64,000 nucleotides of DNA from Chloroflexota bacterium (GCA_013388755.1 JACAEQ010000100.1:36999-100998), one strand, 5' to 3'; positions 55,973 to 64,000 are shown, counted from the first letter of the stretch. Translations and numbers: made by a program. Notes: generated by a model not told the origin, from the letters alone.

Positions 55973-56335
55973 CGCGCATCTCCTCGACCCGTCAACCCGG
56001 GCGTAGCACCAGCAAGACCTCTTCCTCATCATAATAACCGAGAGCAGCATCGAACGCGCGTTTCATCTCCGTCGATCGTCTGGATGCTGGCTGATAGAGG
56101 GGAGCAACCCGCACGGTAAGCCGACCAGGGGGCACCTTTGCAGAGGCATTCCCTGGATCAGCGCAGCCACCGGCGTCGTTTGCCGCACCGGCGAACGGTT
56201 GCACGGAGCGACTTATTGTACGCGATGGAGAGGGGGCGGGCAAACGCAGCAGCCGGTATGCAAGGCAATACGGTCACTGCCATCGCACCGGGATTGCTCC
56301 GCCTCACAGATGAGCGGCGAGCACTACCGTTCTTC
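55973..56335. other. Gap upstream of the lipoprotein gene
   Basis: 363 bp between the lipoprotein start and the bestrophin stop. Apart from a short minus-strand frame at 55992-56135 nothing is recognised; no clear -10 box is visible for the lipoprotein gene, which may be read from upstream or from a weak promoter. Confidence 0.4.
55992..56135 (-). CDS. Possible 47-residue peptide
   Basis: From a GTG at 56135 the frame reads VPPGRLTVRVAPLYQPASRR then TEMKRAFDAALGYYDEEEVL and ends LVLRPG. The composition is that of a folded protein fragment (amphipathic helix, acidic turn, hydrophobic strand). Upstream codons lose this character. It may be a small gene or the 3' end of a decayed gene. Confidence 0.25.
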   Translation of the reverse strand: MPPGRLTVRVAPLYQPASRRSTEMKRAFDAALGYYDEEEVLLVLRPG

Positions 56336-57274
56336 TCAGAACAGATAGCCATCCTGTGGTTCCAGTCGGGGTGGGAGGCTGGTCTCGCCAAGGAGCGCCA
56401 GAAGATCGCGTTCGATCTCTCGGCAATACGCCGTCAGGGGGACATCCGTAATTCGATTCTCGAACGGATCTTCATTCACCGCACCGGTGCGTTCGACCGT
56501 CGTGTACAGGAACGCGATGACCCCGGTGAGCGGGATGGTCAACCAGGCGACGCCATCAGCGGCAAGGGTTCTGATCAGGAAGAAAGGCAGCAACACAACG
56601 AATATCCGCACAAACAGCCGGGTGAAATAATCGTACTGGCGTGGGATCGGGATTGCCTTGATTCGCTCACAGACGGCCTGATGGGCAGTGAGCGCGGCCA
56701 GTTGACCTTCGAGCTGGAAACTATCGAAACCCTGAAGGATGCCCGTAGCCATCGCGTCATAGATGCATTGCCCCTGGCGTTTCATGAGGTAGAGTGGCTT
56801 ATTAGGGTGTAGTGTCAGGTGCGCCGCATCCTCCTCCGCAAGAAATTGCTCCACCGCATGCCACTCACTCTGATCGCGCAGTTGCAGGCGCAGCGCATGA
56901 ACCCACGCAATGTGCCGACGGATGAGGTCACGCTTGAACGCCTCAGCCGCCTCTGGCTGATACTGGGGAGTGTGCCGGTGCGAGTCAGTAAACGTCACTA
57001 CCAGGCGGCCGAATACACGGCTGGCGCCAGTGATCGCCGCCCAGGTCTGGGCAGCTTCGCCCCAACGCATGAATGATGTGTTGGCGCGAAAGGCCAGAAA
57101 GATCGAGAGCGCCGTACCGAGCAGGCCGATAGGCGCGAAGGAGAAGGCCGCGAAGCTCCAGCCGGGCACGATCGTCGCGACATACACCGCAGTCGCGACA
57201 ATGACCGCGAGCGTGACGTCTTTCCAGACATATGCGGCGATCTTGCGTGGATCAAAGCTGCGTTTGACGATCAT
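56336..57274 (-). CDS. Bestrophin-family anion channel
   Basis: A 312-residue bestrophin/UPF0187 protein. Family features include the paired N-terminal helices (AYVWKDVTLAVIVATAVYVA), LLGTALSIFLAFRANTSFMRWGEAAQ, QYDYFTRLFVRIFVVLLPFFL and the acidic end GAVNEDPFENRITDVPL. Bacterial members form homopentameric cation- or anion-selective pores. Its ATG overlaps the stop of the reductase-like gene, so it is the last gene of a three-gene operon. Confidence 0.92.
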   Translation of the reverse strand: MIVKRSFDPRKIAAYVWKDVTLAVIVATAVYVATIVPGWSFAAFSFAPIGLLGTALSIFLAFRANTSFMRWGEAAQTWAAITGASRVFGRLVVTFTDSHRHTPQYQPEAAEAFKRDLIRRHIAWVHALRLQLRDQSEWHAVEQFLAEEDAAHLTLHPNKPLYLMKRQGQCIYDAMATGILQGFDSFQLEGQLAALTAHQAVCERIKAIPIPRQYDYFTRLFVRIFVVLLPFFLIRTLAADGVAWLTIPLTGVIAFLYTTVERTGAVNEDPFENRITDVPLTAYCREIERDLLALLGETSLPPRLEPQDGYLF

Positions 57275-57888
57275 ACGTCGTCCGTAAGTAATTTGAAGGC
57301 CAGGTGGCGTCCACGCTTCTGACCGAGAGCCAGGGTGAACCACAGGCTGGTGAGTGCATCGATCAGGGACGCCTGTTCCGGTCCACCCACCCACACCGGT
57401 CGCAGTCCGACATCGCTGATCAAGATCTCGACCTGGGCCCGTGCTGTACCATCCGGGCCGCAGAAGAACAGGTCGGCCTGTATATCGCCGAACCTGGGCC
57501 GGGCGAAGTTCTCCCAGCCCAGGCTACTGAACGCGCGGAACACCTGCGCCGTGGGCACGTGCGTGGTGAAGGCGGCGAAGCTATGCATCGTCGCTGCCCC
57601 GATCCGGTTGGCGGCATCAATAACCACCTTGCCGGCCAGCGCAGCGGCATGGGCGGCGATCGTTGCCTCCATCGCCTGCCCAGGGATCGCGAAGAGCACC
57701 ACCTGGCCAGAGGCAATCGCGCCGGCAACAGGTGCAACCGACGCGATGCCGCCCAGCTCCTGGACAAGCGCCTGAACTTCAGGATTCTCGACGGTGCGCA
57801 CGCCAAACGTAACCGTATGACCCGCCCGAACCCATGCACGTCCAAGGGTACTGCCGATTGTTCCAGCGCCCAGAATCGCGATGTTCAT
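57271..57888 (-). CDS. NADPH-dependent F420 reductase-like oxidoreductase
   Basis: A 205-residue Rossmann protein: IAILGAGTIGSTLGRAWVRAG binds NADP, TFGVRTVENPEVQALV has the Arg that fits the 2'-phosphate, and VVIDAANRIG follows. It belongs to the F420-dependent NADP reductase-like family (Fno-type), many members of which reduce other substrates. Second in the DJ-1/reductase/bestrophin operon. Confidence 0.88.
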   Translation of the reverse strand: MNIAILGAGTIGSTLGRAWVRAGHTVTFGVRTVENPEVQALVQELGGIASVAPVAGAIASGQVVLFAIPGQAMEATIAAHAAALAGKVVIDAANRIGAATMHSFAAFTTHVPTAQVFRAFSSLGWENFARPRFGDIQADLFFCGPDGTARAQVEILISDVGLRPVWVGGPEQASLIDALTSLWFTLALGQKRGRHLAFKLLTDDV

Positions 57889-57911
57889 CGTTTTCCCTCC
57901 TTGCCAGGAAC

Positions 57912-58658
57912 CTATACTCCAAGCGCCTCGATCACCAGCTTCGCCGCAGCGCTGCCGGAGTACTGCTGCTGGCCCGTGATCAGCCGCCCATCACGCACAG
58001 CAAAGGGGGCAAAGCGCGGCCCGACCACAAAGTTGGTCCCCTCCAGCTTACGCGCTTCCTCCTCGATCCAGAAGGGCTGGATACGCTGGCCAACAAACGA
58101 GTCGGCGTATTGCTCCTCCGAGTTGGCAAAGCCGGTCCACGTCTTGCCATGCACGAGCAGCGTCCCATCAGCCAGCCGCGCCTTGAGCAGAATGCAGGTG
58201 CCGTGGCACACCACGGCAACGACCTTGCCGGCCGCGTAAAAGTCAGCGACGAACTGATGGAGATTCGTGTTATCGATAAAGGTGTACATTGGCCCCTGGC
58301 CGCCCGCGACAAAGAGGGCATCATAGTCGTCAGGGTGCACCTGGTCCAGGCCAGGTGTGTTCTCCAGCAAGGCGGCGTGGTGCGGTGAACTGAGAAAGCC
58401 AAGGCTCAGGATATCGTGTGCCGAGTACTGGCTGGCATCTCGCGGGTCGCTGAAGCCATCGATCGCGATCTTGCCGCCCTCCGGTGAGGCGATGGTCACC
58501 TGGTAGCCTTTCTCGGTGAACTCCCAGTACGGATGGACGAACTCGGCGGCCCACGCGCCGACTGGCCAGCCAGTCTGTTGGGAGACCGCGGGGTTCGAAA
58601 CAATGATCAACACGCGTCTGGGCTTTTCCGGGTTGAGGACGCTCACATTGGCAGCCAT
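57912..58658 (-). CDS. DJ-1/PfpI protein, Hsp31/glyoxalase III-like
   Basis: A 248-residue class I amidotransferase-like protein. VLIIVSNPAVSQQTGWPVGAW, the conserved Glu in GAWAAEFVHPYW, FVAGGQGPMYTF and the nucleophile elbow VAVVCHGTCILL point to the Hsp31/YhbO-glyoxalase III branch, which detoxifies methylglyoxal or repairs glycated products. AGGAAC lies five bases before the ATG at 58658. It is the first gene of the operon divergent from hxlR. Confidence 0.92.
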   Translation of the reverse strand: MAANVSVLNPEKPRRVLIIVSNPAVSQQTGWPVGAWAAEFVHPYWEFTEKGYQVTIASPEGGKIAIDGFSDPRDASQYSAHDILSLGFLSSPHHAALLENTPGLDQVHPDDYDALFVAGGQGPMYTFIDNTNLHQFVADFYAAGKVVAVVCHGTCILLKARLADGTLLVHGKTWTGFANSEEQYADSFVGQRIQPFWIEEEARKLEGTNFVVGPRFAPFAVRDGRLITGQQQYSGSAAAKLVIEALGV

Positions 58659-58782
58659 CGGTTCCTGTCTCCTTCCATCTATGTAGCACGTGAGGGGTAG
58701 CCACCCTGCTTCCAGGTCAGGCGCACAGCCCGCCGCCATGCAGGCGTCTTGCGTACGTATCCTGTCACTTGCAAGGGTTGTG

Positions 58783-58811
58783 TTGACGGGACACAGCATA
58801 GTTGCTACACT
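58783..58811 (+). promoter_or_regulatory. Promoter of hxlR
   Basis: TTGACG (58783-58788) and TACACT (58806-58811) with 17 bp spacing. Transcription would start near 58818. Confidence 0.7.
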
Positions 58812-58834
58812 GTCGCCACGTCAAGAGCACACTT

Positions 58835-58856
58835 TTCTGGAATATACTTCCCAGAA
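58835..58856. promoter_or_regulatory. Probable HxlR operator
   Basis: TTCTGG-N10-CCAGAA is an inverted repeat with inner GGAA/TTCC symmetry (TTCTGGAA...TTCCCAGAA). It lies just downstream of the hxlR start point, 21 nt before the ATG, a typical place for autorepression. Confidence 0.5.
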
Positions 58857-58877
58857 GGTAAGTAAGGAGTGTGAGTA

Positions 58878-59258
58878 ATGGCAATCAGCAACCATGCGCG
58901 GCTGCGCAAGGCGCACATGTGCCCGGTTGAGGCAGGGATTGCGCTGCTCAGCGGGCGCTGGAAGGCGCGGATCTTGTGGAAGCTGTACAACCGGACGATG
59001 CGCTTCGGTGAACTCCGGCGCGCGTTGCCGGGGATCACCGAAAAAATGCTGGCGCAACAGCTACGCGAACTTGAACATGATGAACTGGTCACGCGAACGA
59101 TGTACCCGGAAATGCCACCCAGGGTCGAGTATAGCCTGAGTACGTTCGGGCGCACGCTTGAGCCTGTCCTCCAGATGCTGGCGACCTGGGGAACGGACAA
59201 CCATGAACGGATTGCAGGCATCATCAATCGCGACGAATCGCCTGTGGCAACGGAATAG
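58878..59258 (+). CDS. HxlR-family transcriptional regulator
   Basis: A 126-residue winged-helix regulator: CPVEAGIALLSGRWKARIL, RFGELRRALPGITEKMLAQQLRELE as wing/recognition region, and PRVEYSLSTFGRTLEPVL. Cys15 at the CPVE position is the redox-sensing cysteine of HypR-like members, so an electrophile or oxidant signal is plausible. AAGGAG precedes the ATG. It is divergent from the DJ-1/reductase/bestrophin operon, its likely target. Confidence 0.92.
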   Translation: MAISNHARLRKAHMCPVEAGIALLSGRWKARILWKLYNRTMRFGELRRALPGITEKMLAQQLRELEHDELVTRTMYPEMPPRVEYSLSTFGRTLEPVLQMLATWGTDNHERIAGIINRDESPVATE

Positions 59259-59463
59259 AGCGCCATGGGGAACCTGCCCTCCCGGAGCCCGAATCAGCCC
59301 ACCTTGCGCAATCATTCGTCTCAACCGAGATCCTGCCTGCATTGCCGCATCACCGTCACCTCTTTCGTGGCAGCGGCCACAACTGCGACGATCCGATCGC
59401 CGGGGGGGAGCAGCTCGCGGACTGGCAGGAATGACCTTAATACCTTACCCGTCTCACCCCGGG

Positions 59464-59493
59464 TAGACAATTGCACCAACTCTGCCGTATACT
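59464..59493 (+). promoter_or_regulatory. Promoter of the mono-heme secreted protein
   Basis: TAGACA (59464-59469) and TATACT (59488-59493) with 18 bp spacing. The expected start point (about 59500) falls on or just before the first ATG, so the message may be nearly leaderless. The rest of the gap from hxlR holds nothing recognisable. Confidence 0.5.
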
Positions 59494-59500
59494 CTCCGGT

Positions 59501-62386
59501 ATGCTGAGAATGCACTCACTGCAACCGGCATACCGGAGCGTGATACCGTTCCTGTTGTGTCTGGTTGCATTGCTCGCCGCCGTACCGTTCGCGAGTGCCG
59601 TCCAGGCGCAGGCGCCGCTCCCGGCACTTGTGTTCGTTGCGCGCAGCCGCCTGGCCACCGGCGACTACCTCTTTCCACGCGATACTGGCCCTGCCGGCCA
59701 CCTGACAACCGGTCTGACGAAATTTGCGCCCGGATCGAAACTGCTCATCCGCGATCCGGCTGGCCAGGCACGTGTGCTGATTGACACCGCGCGGCCGGCG
59801 GGCGACCCCTTGAATCCACTCGGCCTGCGCGACGTACAGTCGCCCGATGTATCCTTCGACGGTCGCCGGGTTGTGTTTGCCGCCACGGCCGGGCCAGCGA
59901 CGTTTCGTGGCCAGGCGAACGCGCGGCCCCACTATTCGTGGCGCCTGTTCGAAATTGGCGTGGATGGAAGCAACCTGCGCCAGTTGACCCATTCCGACCG
60001 CGACATCACGATACCGGACGGGCCAGGCAATGCGGAAGCCTATACCTTTTACGACGACCTGTTTCCTGCATACCTGGCCGACGGCCGGATTGTGTTCAGT
60101 TCCTCGCGCTACCCGGCGCGCGCCCATTACGATGGGCGGCCTGCCTTCAATCTGTATATCATTGATGCCGATGGGAGCAACATGCGGCGCATCACGACCG
60201 AACGAGCCGCAGCGCTCCACCCGGCCGCCCTTCCCGATGGCGGTATCGTCTTCAGTCGCTGGTGGGTGAACTTCAACCAGCCAGGCGAACGCAGTATCTA
60301 CAGCAGGATCGACAATGGCGCCGGGTATGAAATTGCTCGTGATCAGAGTGGGCGCGTGATCACGATCGAACGGCGTATTCAGGTCGTTGAGACGGCACGC
60401 CCGGCACAGGCACCGCCCGCGCCTGCTGCGCCACAGCCCACGCCAACCCTCCGCCTGCCGTCGTTTGTGGAAAAGATCGACCCGGCCACCGGCAGCATTA
60501 TTCGTATGACCAAAACACCCGCCCCGCCAACGCCAACGCCGCGCGTGCGCCCCACCGCCACGCCGCCGGCCATCGCTCAAGGCAGTACAAGCCGCACCAT
60601 CGTGGTTGAGCAACCGGTCACCGGCCATCGCCTGCCAGACGGCACCCTGGTCTATTCCAACACGAACACCACGTTCAACCCCGCCCGGGGTCGCCTTGCC
60701 GACGGTTTTCCGATCCGTGATGCACCGAATACCTGGCATCTGATGGCGATCGAAGCCGATGGGAGCATGATGCGTCGCTTCGCCTGGACGCCACGTTATG
60801 ACTCGTCGCTTACCGATGATGACGGGCTCGATACCTACAATGCCGCCCAGCCGGCAGTGGTGCAATCCGGCGGCGAATTCCTCGTGGCATACACGACCCA
60901 GCGCGACCAGACGATGGCGCACACAACACTGTACACCGGTATCCGGGTCGCGCGCCCTGGCATAGCGGCCATGGCACTGAATACGACGGAGTCGATCGCC
61001 GGCTACCGCTGGGAGAGCGGCGCTGGCTTCCGCCCGCCCTATGCGCTGGCACCCGCCGGCCTTCCTGACGGGCGGATCGTATTCTCTCAAACCGCCGCCG
61101 AGGCCGCGCCGGCACGCACCGGGTCGTATGTCTTCACCCAGAATGGCCAGCAGATAACCCTCAAGTTACAATCCTCGTCACTGCGCTATGAGTTACACAC
61201 GATCCTGCCGACCGGCGCGCAAAACGAAGCTGTGCCGTTTGCGGGGTCACTCGGCGACTACGACGCTGTCGAAGCGGTACCGATCGTTGTTCGCCAGGTT
61301 GGTGACGGGCCGGGCCAGTGGCGACTGCCGCGCGGCGTGGCTGCGCCCGTGAGCGACGATCCATTGGAAAGCAACGTGCCCGCCGGTCTGCTCGACACAT
61401 TCGGCCGCCCGGCATATACCTGGAGCCGGCGGAACATCTCAAGCGTTGACCTGGTTGCAGTGCAGAATGCCAATGTGTATGCCAACCCGCCGCTCGAGCT
61501 GCCGTTTGTGAACAACTCGCCGCCACCAGGCAGCGTCGCGTTTGCCGACATTTACATTGACGCCAACCAGTTCGGCGGCGCAACATCGCGCGCCGCCAGC
61601 CCCGATGACCAGGCGCGGGCGATCAAGTGGCTCACCGTGCCGGTCAATGCCAGTGGATCGTTCGTCGCTTCGGCGCCGGCAGACGTGCCGATGTTTGTGG
61701 TGCTGCGCGACAAGCATGGCCGGATCGTGCGCGGCGGCAACCGCCATACGCTCAGTATCGCGCAGGGGAACTCGCCAGGCCGGCCCGGCCAGCCGATATT
61801 CTGCGTCGGCTGCCATATGGGTCATGCCAGCGGGTCAATCACCAACCAGCCACTGGCAGAACTCGGCTGGACCAACATCGCCCCGGCGGCAGCCGTGGCG
61901 GCGTCTTCCTCGGTCGAAAATGGTAACCCGGCACGCATCAATGATCGCCGTGGGTATGTCGCGTTGCCTGGCGCGCCATCAGGGTCATTCATTGACCGGA
62001 CGGCCGGCTGGACGGCAAATGGCGGTGTGGGACAATGGGTGCGGCTGGAGTGGCAACTGCCGATGGCATTGCTCGAAGTACGGCTGGTGGGCGCCGAGCC
62101 GGGTCAGGAAGGCCGCAGCGCCGATTATGCCGTCGGCGGCGAGGTACGCTTCTATCTGCGCGGCCAGGAAATCGCCGGTACAGCCCGATCCATCGAGGCA
62201 ATCGCGCCACTAACACGCGGCGGGACGATCGTTCGCCTGGCGCAGCCGATCGCAGCCGATCGTGTGGAGTTCACCGTCACCCGGGTCAGTGGTACGCGCG
62301 GGGGCGCGCCTGCGCCGGCAGCGTTGAGCGAGATCGAGGTCGTCGGGCAGGGAGCGACACCGGCCGCGCTGAATGCCGAACGGTAA
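59501..62386 (+). CDS. Secreted mono-heme propeller protein, HZS-alpha-like
   Basis: A 961-residue exported protein. Signal peptide to about residue 37 (ending AVQAQA). Residues 50-560 carry TolB/PD40-type blades (DVQSPDVSFDGRRVVFAAT, LFEIGVDGSNLRQLTH, IIDADGSNMRRITT, MAIEADGSMMRRF) with a Thr/Pro-rich linker near 300-370. Residues about 690-775 end in one c-type heme site, CVGCHMGH, after SGSFVASAPADVPMFVVLRD, an order found in hydrazine synthase alpha-like and related planctomycete proteins. A discoidin-like domain follows (about 800-940). Hydrazine chemistry is not implied: no other Hzs subunit is present. The ATG at 59510 is an alternative start. Confidence 0.8.
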   Translation: MLRMHSLQPAYRSVIPFLLCLVALLAAVPFASAVQAQAPLPALVFVARSRLATGDYLFPRDTGPAGHLTTGLTKFAPGSKLLIRDPAGQARVLIDTARPAGDPLNPLGLRDVQSPDVSFDGRRVVFAATAGPATFRGQANARPHYSWRLFEIGVDGSNLRQLTHSDRDITIPDGPGNAEAYTFYDDLFPAYLADGRIVFSSSRYPARAHYDGRPAFNLYIIDADGSNMRRITTERAAALHPAALPDGGIVFSRWWVNFNQPGERSIYSRIDNGAGYEIARDQSGRVITIERRIQVVETARPAQAPPAPAAPQPTPTLRLPSFVEKIDPATGSIIRMTKTPAPPTPTPRVRPTATPPAIAQGSTSRTIVVEQPVTGHRLPDGTLVYSNTNTTFNPARGRLADGFPIRDAPNTWHLMAIEADGSMMRRFAWTPRYDSSLTDDDGLDTYNAAQPAVVQSGGEFLVAYTTQRDQTMAHTTLYTGIRVARPGIAAMALNTTESIAGYRWESGAGFRPPYALAPAGLPDGRIVFSQTAAEAAPARTGSYVFTQNGQQITLKLQSSSLRYELHTILPTGAQNEAVPFAGSLGDYDAVEAVPIVVRQVGDGPGQWRLPRGVAAPVSDDPLESNVPAGLLDTFGRPAYTWSRRNISSVDLVAVQNANVYANPPLELPFVNNSPPPGSVAFADIYIDANQFGGATSRAASPDDQARAIKWLTVPVNASGSFVASAPADVPMFVVLRDKHGRIVRGGNRHTLSIAQGNSPGRPGQPIFCVGCHMGHASGSITNQPLAELGWTNIAPAAAVAASSSVENGNPARINDRRGYVALPGAPSGSFIDRTAGWTANGGVGQWVRLEWQLPMALLEVRLVGAEPGQEGRSADYAVGGEVRFYLRGQEIAGTARSIEAIAPLTRGGTIVRLAQPIAADRVEFTVTRVSGTRGGAPAPAALSEIEVVGQGATPAALNAER

Positions 62387-62430
62387 CGTGTCTGTGTTCA
62401 GCGGTGCCTGAGATCAGCGCTGCCGCATGA

Positions 62431-62877
62431 CTATGATTCATCATCAAGCAGAGCAAGACGCCGTGCGCGCAGCCGCCATACCAGAAAGGCCGCCAGACCT
62501 GCCGGGCCGGCCATCAACGTGGCAAATAACGACGGGATGCGGACCCTGCCGGGCGCTTCCAGGCGGCGACACTCACGATAGATCCAGGCGCCAGCAAACA
62601 GGTCGAGCGCAAGCATATGCGCCCAGGCGGCAACGGTTCCTTCGCGGGTGCTGAGGCCGGCACGCACGCCTTCAAGCGAGGTAAAATCAATGGGTGTTCC
62701 TTGCTGCCGGCCACGCTGCACGGCCAGCAGCAGCGCCACGACATAGTTCAGCCCGGCGATGATCAGCAGTGGCCCGGGCCGGCTGAGCCGTTCCGTCAGG
62801 GGATGCCGGGGCGCGAACATCATCGCCAGCCACAATGGCATCGGAAATGTGTTGAGATACTGAAAGAAACGTTCCAT
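62431..62877 (-). CDS. ABA4-like (DUF4281) membrane protein
   Basis: A 148-residue protein with four hydrophobic segments. LWLAMMFAPRHPLTERL near the N-terminus, LLIIAGLNYVVALLLAV, and AWAHMLALDLFAGAWIYREC are the conserved parts of the ABA4-like family. Plant ABA4 is needed for neoxanthin synthesis; the bacterial role is unknown, though a carotenoid link would suit a pigmented Chloroflexia. It is divergent from arginase with 27 bp between the ATGs. Confidence 0.88.
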   Translation of the reverse strand: MERFFQYLNTFPMPLWLAMMFAPRHPLTERLSRPGPLLIIAGLNYVVALLLAVQRGRQQGTPIDFTSLEGVRAGLSTREGTVAAWAHMLALDLFAGAWIYRECRRLEAPGRVRIPSLFATLMAGPAGLAAFLVWRLRARRLALLDDES

Positions 62878-62904
62878 GATCACGGCTCCTTCCTGCAACG
62901 AACC

Positions 62905-63804
62905 ATGCGTGAGATAGCCATCATCGGAGCGCCGCTCGACCTGGGAGCCGGGCGGCGTGGTGTAGACATGGGCCCCAGCGCGATCCGCTACGCCGGGTTG
63001 CGCGAGCATCTTGCAGCGCTGGGATATACCGTGCGTGATCTCGGAAATGTCGCCGCACCCCTGGCCGAACAGATCGAACCTCCGGCGTCTGATGAGCGCC
63101 TGCGGTATCTCCAGCCGATTGTGGAAGTCAACCTGGCCCTGGCGCAACGCGTTCGCGCGATCGTCGCCGGCGGCGGATTTCCCCTGATCCTGGGCGGCGA
63201 CCATAGCCTGTCGATCGGGTCGGTTACCGGCCTGGGACATGATCGGCGCATCGGTGTTATCTGGCTCGACGCGCACGGCGACTATAATACGCCAGAGACG
63301 ACACCCTCGGGTAACATCCACGGGATGGGTCTGGCAGTACTCACCGGTCACGGCCACCCGGCGCTAACCTCGCTCCTCGGGCGTCTCCCCGTCCTTCGCG
63401 CGAGCGACGTCGCACTGGTCGGCGCGCGCAGCCTGGACGACGGCGAGCGCCAGCTCCTGCGCGACTCCGGCGTTCGCGTCTTCACGATGCATGACATTGA
63501 CCGCCGCGGCATGGCGGCGGTGATGGAGGAAGCGATCCTGCACGTCAGCACAACAACTGCAGGGTTCCATCTCAGCTTCGACCTCGATGTGCTCGACCCG
63601 CGCGAGGCCCCGGGAGTCGGTACGCCGGTACTGGGCGGCATCTCATATCGTGAAGCGCACCTGGCGATGGAGATCGTTGCGGCGTCAGGGCACCTGATCG
63701 GCCTCGACCTGGTCGAAGTCAACCCGATTCTCGATACCCACAATGCCACTGCCAGGCTGGCAGTCGAGTTTGCGCTCTCAGCACTCGGCAAGACGATCTA
63801 TTGA
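62905..63804 (+). CDS. rocF: Arginase
   Basis: Arginase (299 aa) hydrolyses arginine to ornithine and urea. The binuclear Mn site is complete: ILGGDHSLSIG, VIWLDAHGDYNTP, and LSFDLDVLDPREAPG; GNIHGMGLAVLTG holds the substrate-binding His loop. The ATG at 62905 begins MREIAIIGAPLDLGAGRRG; the longer frame upstream overlaps the ABA4-like gene. Confidence 0.95.
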   Translation: MREIAIIGAPLDLGAGRRGVDMGPSAIRYAGLREHLAALGYTVRDLGNVAAPLAEQIEPPASDERLRYLQPIVEVNLALAQRVRAIVAGGGFPLILGGDHSLSIGSVTGLGHDRRIGVIWLDAHGDYNTPETTPSGNIHGMGLAVLTGHGHPALTSLLGRLPVLRASDVALVGARSLDDGERQLLRDSGVRVFTMHDIDRRGMAAVMEEAILHVSTTTAGFHLSFDLDVLDPREAPGVGTPVLGGISYREAHLAMEIVAASGHLIGLDLVEVNPILDTHNATARLAVEFALSALGKTIY

Positions 63805-63808
63805 TGCG

Positions 63809-63881
63809 TATCCGGAAAACGGATAGCTGGCTGTCATTGCGCGCGCAGCGAAGCAATCGAGCAGCGCGAGAGGAGATGGCT
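63809..63881 (+). repeat. Degenerate copy of the palindromic repeat
   Basis: TATCCG-gaaaa-CGGATA, then GTCATTGCGCGC and GAAGCAATCGAGC...GGAGATGGCTT. These are the end block and inner blocks of the 50956-51107 element with a decayed right half. Confidence 0.5.
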
Positions 63882-63903
63882 TATGGTCTTTGAGTAGTTT
63901 TTC

Positions 63904-63970
63904 CGCTCTAGCCCGCGCAGACGGGCTTCGCCTTGCATAGCCGAGGGCTTCAGCCCGACGGCAAGAGGCG
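63904..63970. repeat. Hairpin-rich intergenic repeat at window end
   Basis: AGCCCG-N6-CGGGCT and GGGCT-tc-AGCCC hairpins are enclosed by CCTTGC and GGCAAG, giving a three-way folded structure. I recall similar hairpin units from Chloroflexota genomes, but no second copy lies in this window. Confidence 0.4.
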
Positions 63971-64000
63971 CATACCGGATTACATGCTCAATCTCCATCA

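Noticed and set aside
59321..59515. Minus-strand frame upstream of the mono-heme protein
   Set aside because: It covers the promoter of the plus-strand gene and lacks a ribosome binding site; only a short stretch looks protein-like.
59501..62386. Anammox hydrazine synthase
   Set aside because: Only one domain type is shared; the beta/gamma subunits and other anammox genes are absent.
1..64000. CRISPR arrays, insertion sequences, rRNA and phage genes
   Set aside because: No regularly spaced repeats, transposase, integrase, rRNA or phage structural gene was found on either strand.

Overview
The window is a dense, GC-rich bacterial chromosome segment with about 60 genes on both strands, short intergenic gaps and many 1-14 nt start/stop overlaps. 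There is one tRNA and no rRNA, transposase, phage or CRISPR array. Gene content suggests a Chloroflexota bacterium, probably of the filamentous Chloroflexia (Roseiflexus/Kouleothrix-like). The clues are a MoaD-MoaE fusion, hisA and hisF split by a coiled-coil gene, an LprG-like lipoprotein paired with a P55-like exporter, an ABA4-like membrane protein, many GT-C membrane glycosyltransferases with long loops, and short hairpin-rich dispersed repeats. The placement is inference from gene content; no marker gene allows a firm one.

Layout. 0-1.4 kb: 3' part of a GT-C glycosyltransferase. 1.5-6.5 kb (minus): an operon HDAC-hisH-hisA-coiled-coil-hisF-moaD/E. 6.7-9.5 kb: mutY, divergent from an orphan membrane histidine kinase. 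9.5-18.2 kb (plus): a HisRS/HisZ-like gene, a DUF4129/membrane/MoxR/DUF58 cluster, a small membrane gene overlapping long-form hisG, hisD and yggT. 18.4-21 kb: a membrane-fused spermidine-synthase-like protein and an auxin-efflux-type carrier. 21-25 kb (minus): accB, xseA, xseB and a duplicated TM/PH-like membrane protein. 25.2-26.9 kb: SIS isomerase, ROK kinase and tRNA-Arg(CCG). 27-33.8 kb (minus): rhodanese lipoprotein and phosphotriesterase-like hydrolase, a secreted PQQ-type propeller, a GH32 hydrolase coupled to a sugar isomerase/epimerase, and RidA.

33.9-50.9 kb (plus except one gene): an envelope/glycan block (two GT-C enzymes, a GT4, an APH-fold kinase, PgsA), an AceE-type pyruvate dehydrogenase E1, a PfpI protein, trpA, a GT2, a polyprenyl-phosphate sugar transferase and gatA. 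51-53.7 kb is the most accessory-looking stretch: a nested palindromic repeat, an esterase pair, a BrnT/CopG toxin-antitoxin module bracketed by 35-bp direct repeats, a gene remnant and a small protein with three internal repeats. 53.7-64 kb: the LprG/P55-like pair, a bestrophin/F420-reductase-like/DJ-1 operon divergent from an HxlR regulator, a large secreted mono-heme protein resembling hydrazine synthase alpha, an ABA4-like protein, arginase, and dispersed repeats.

Histidine biosynthesis is split in two: hisH-A-F with an HDAC-family enzyme, and hisG-hisD downstream of a MoxR cluster. Promoters are recognisable as TATAAT-like -10 boxes, often of extended TGn type. The best candidates for something undescribed are the TA module with its flanking repeats and neighbouring repeat protein, the coiled-coil gene inside the his operon, the duplicated TM/PH-like protein overlapping xseB, and the bacterial LprG/P55-like pair outside Actinobacteria.
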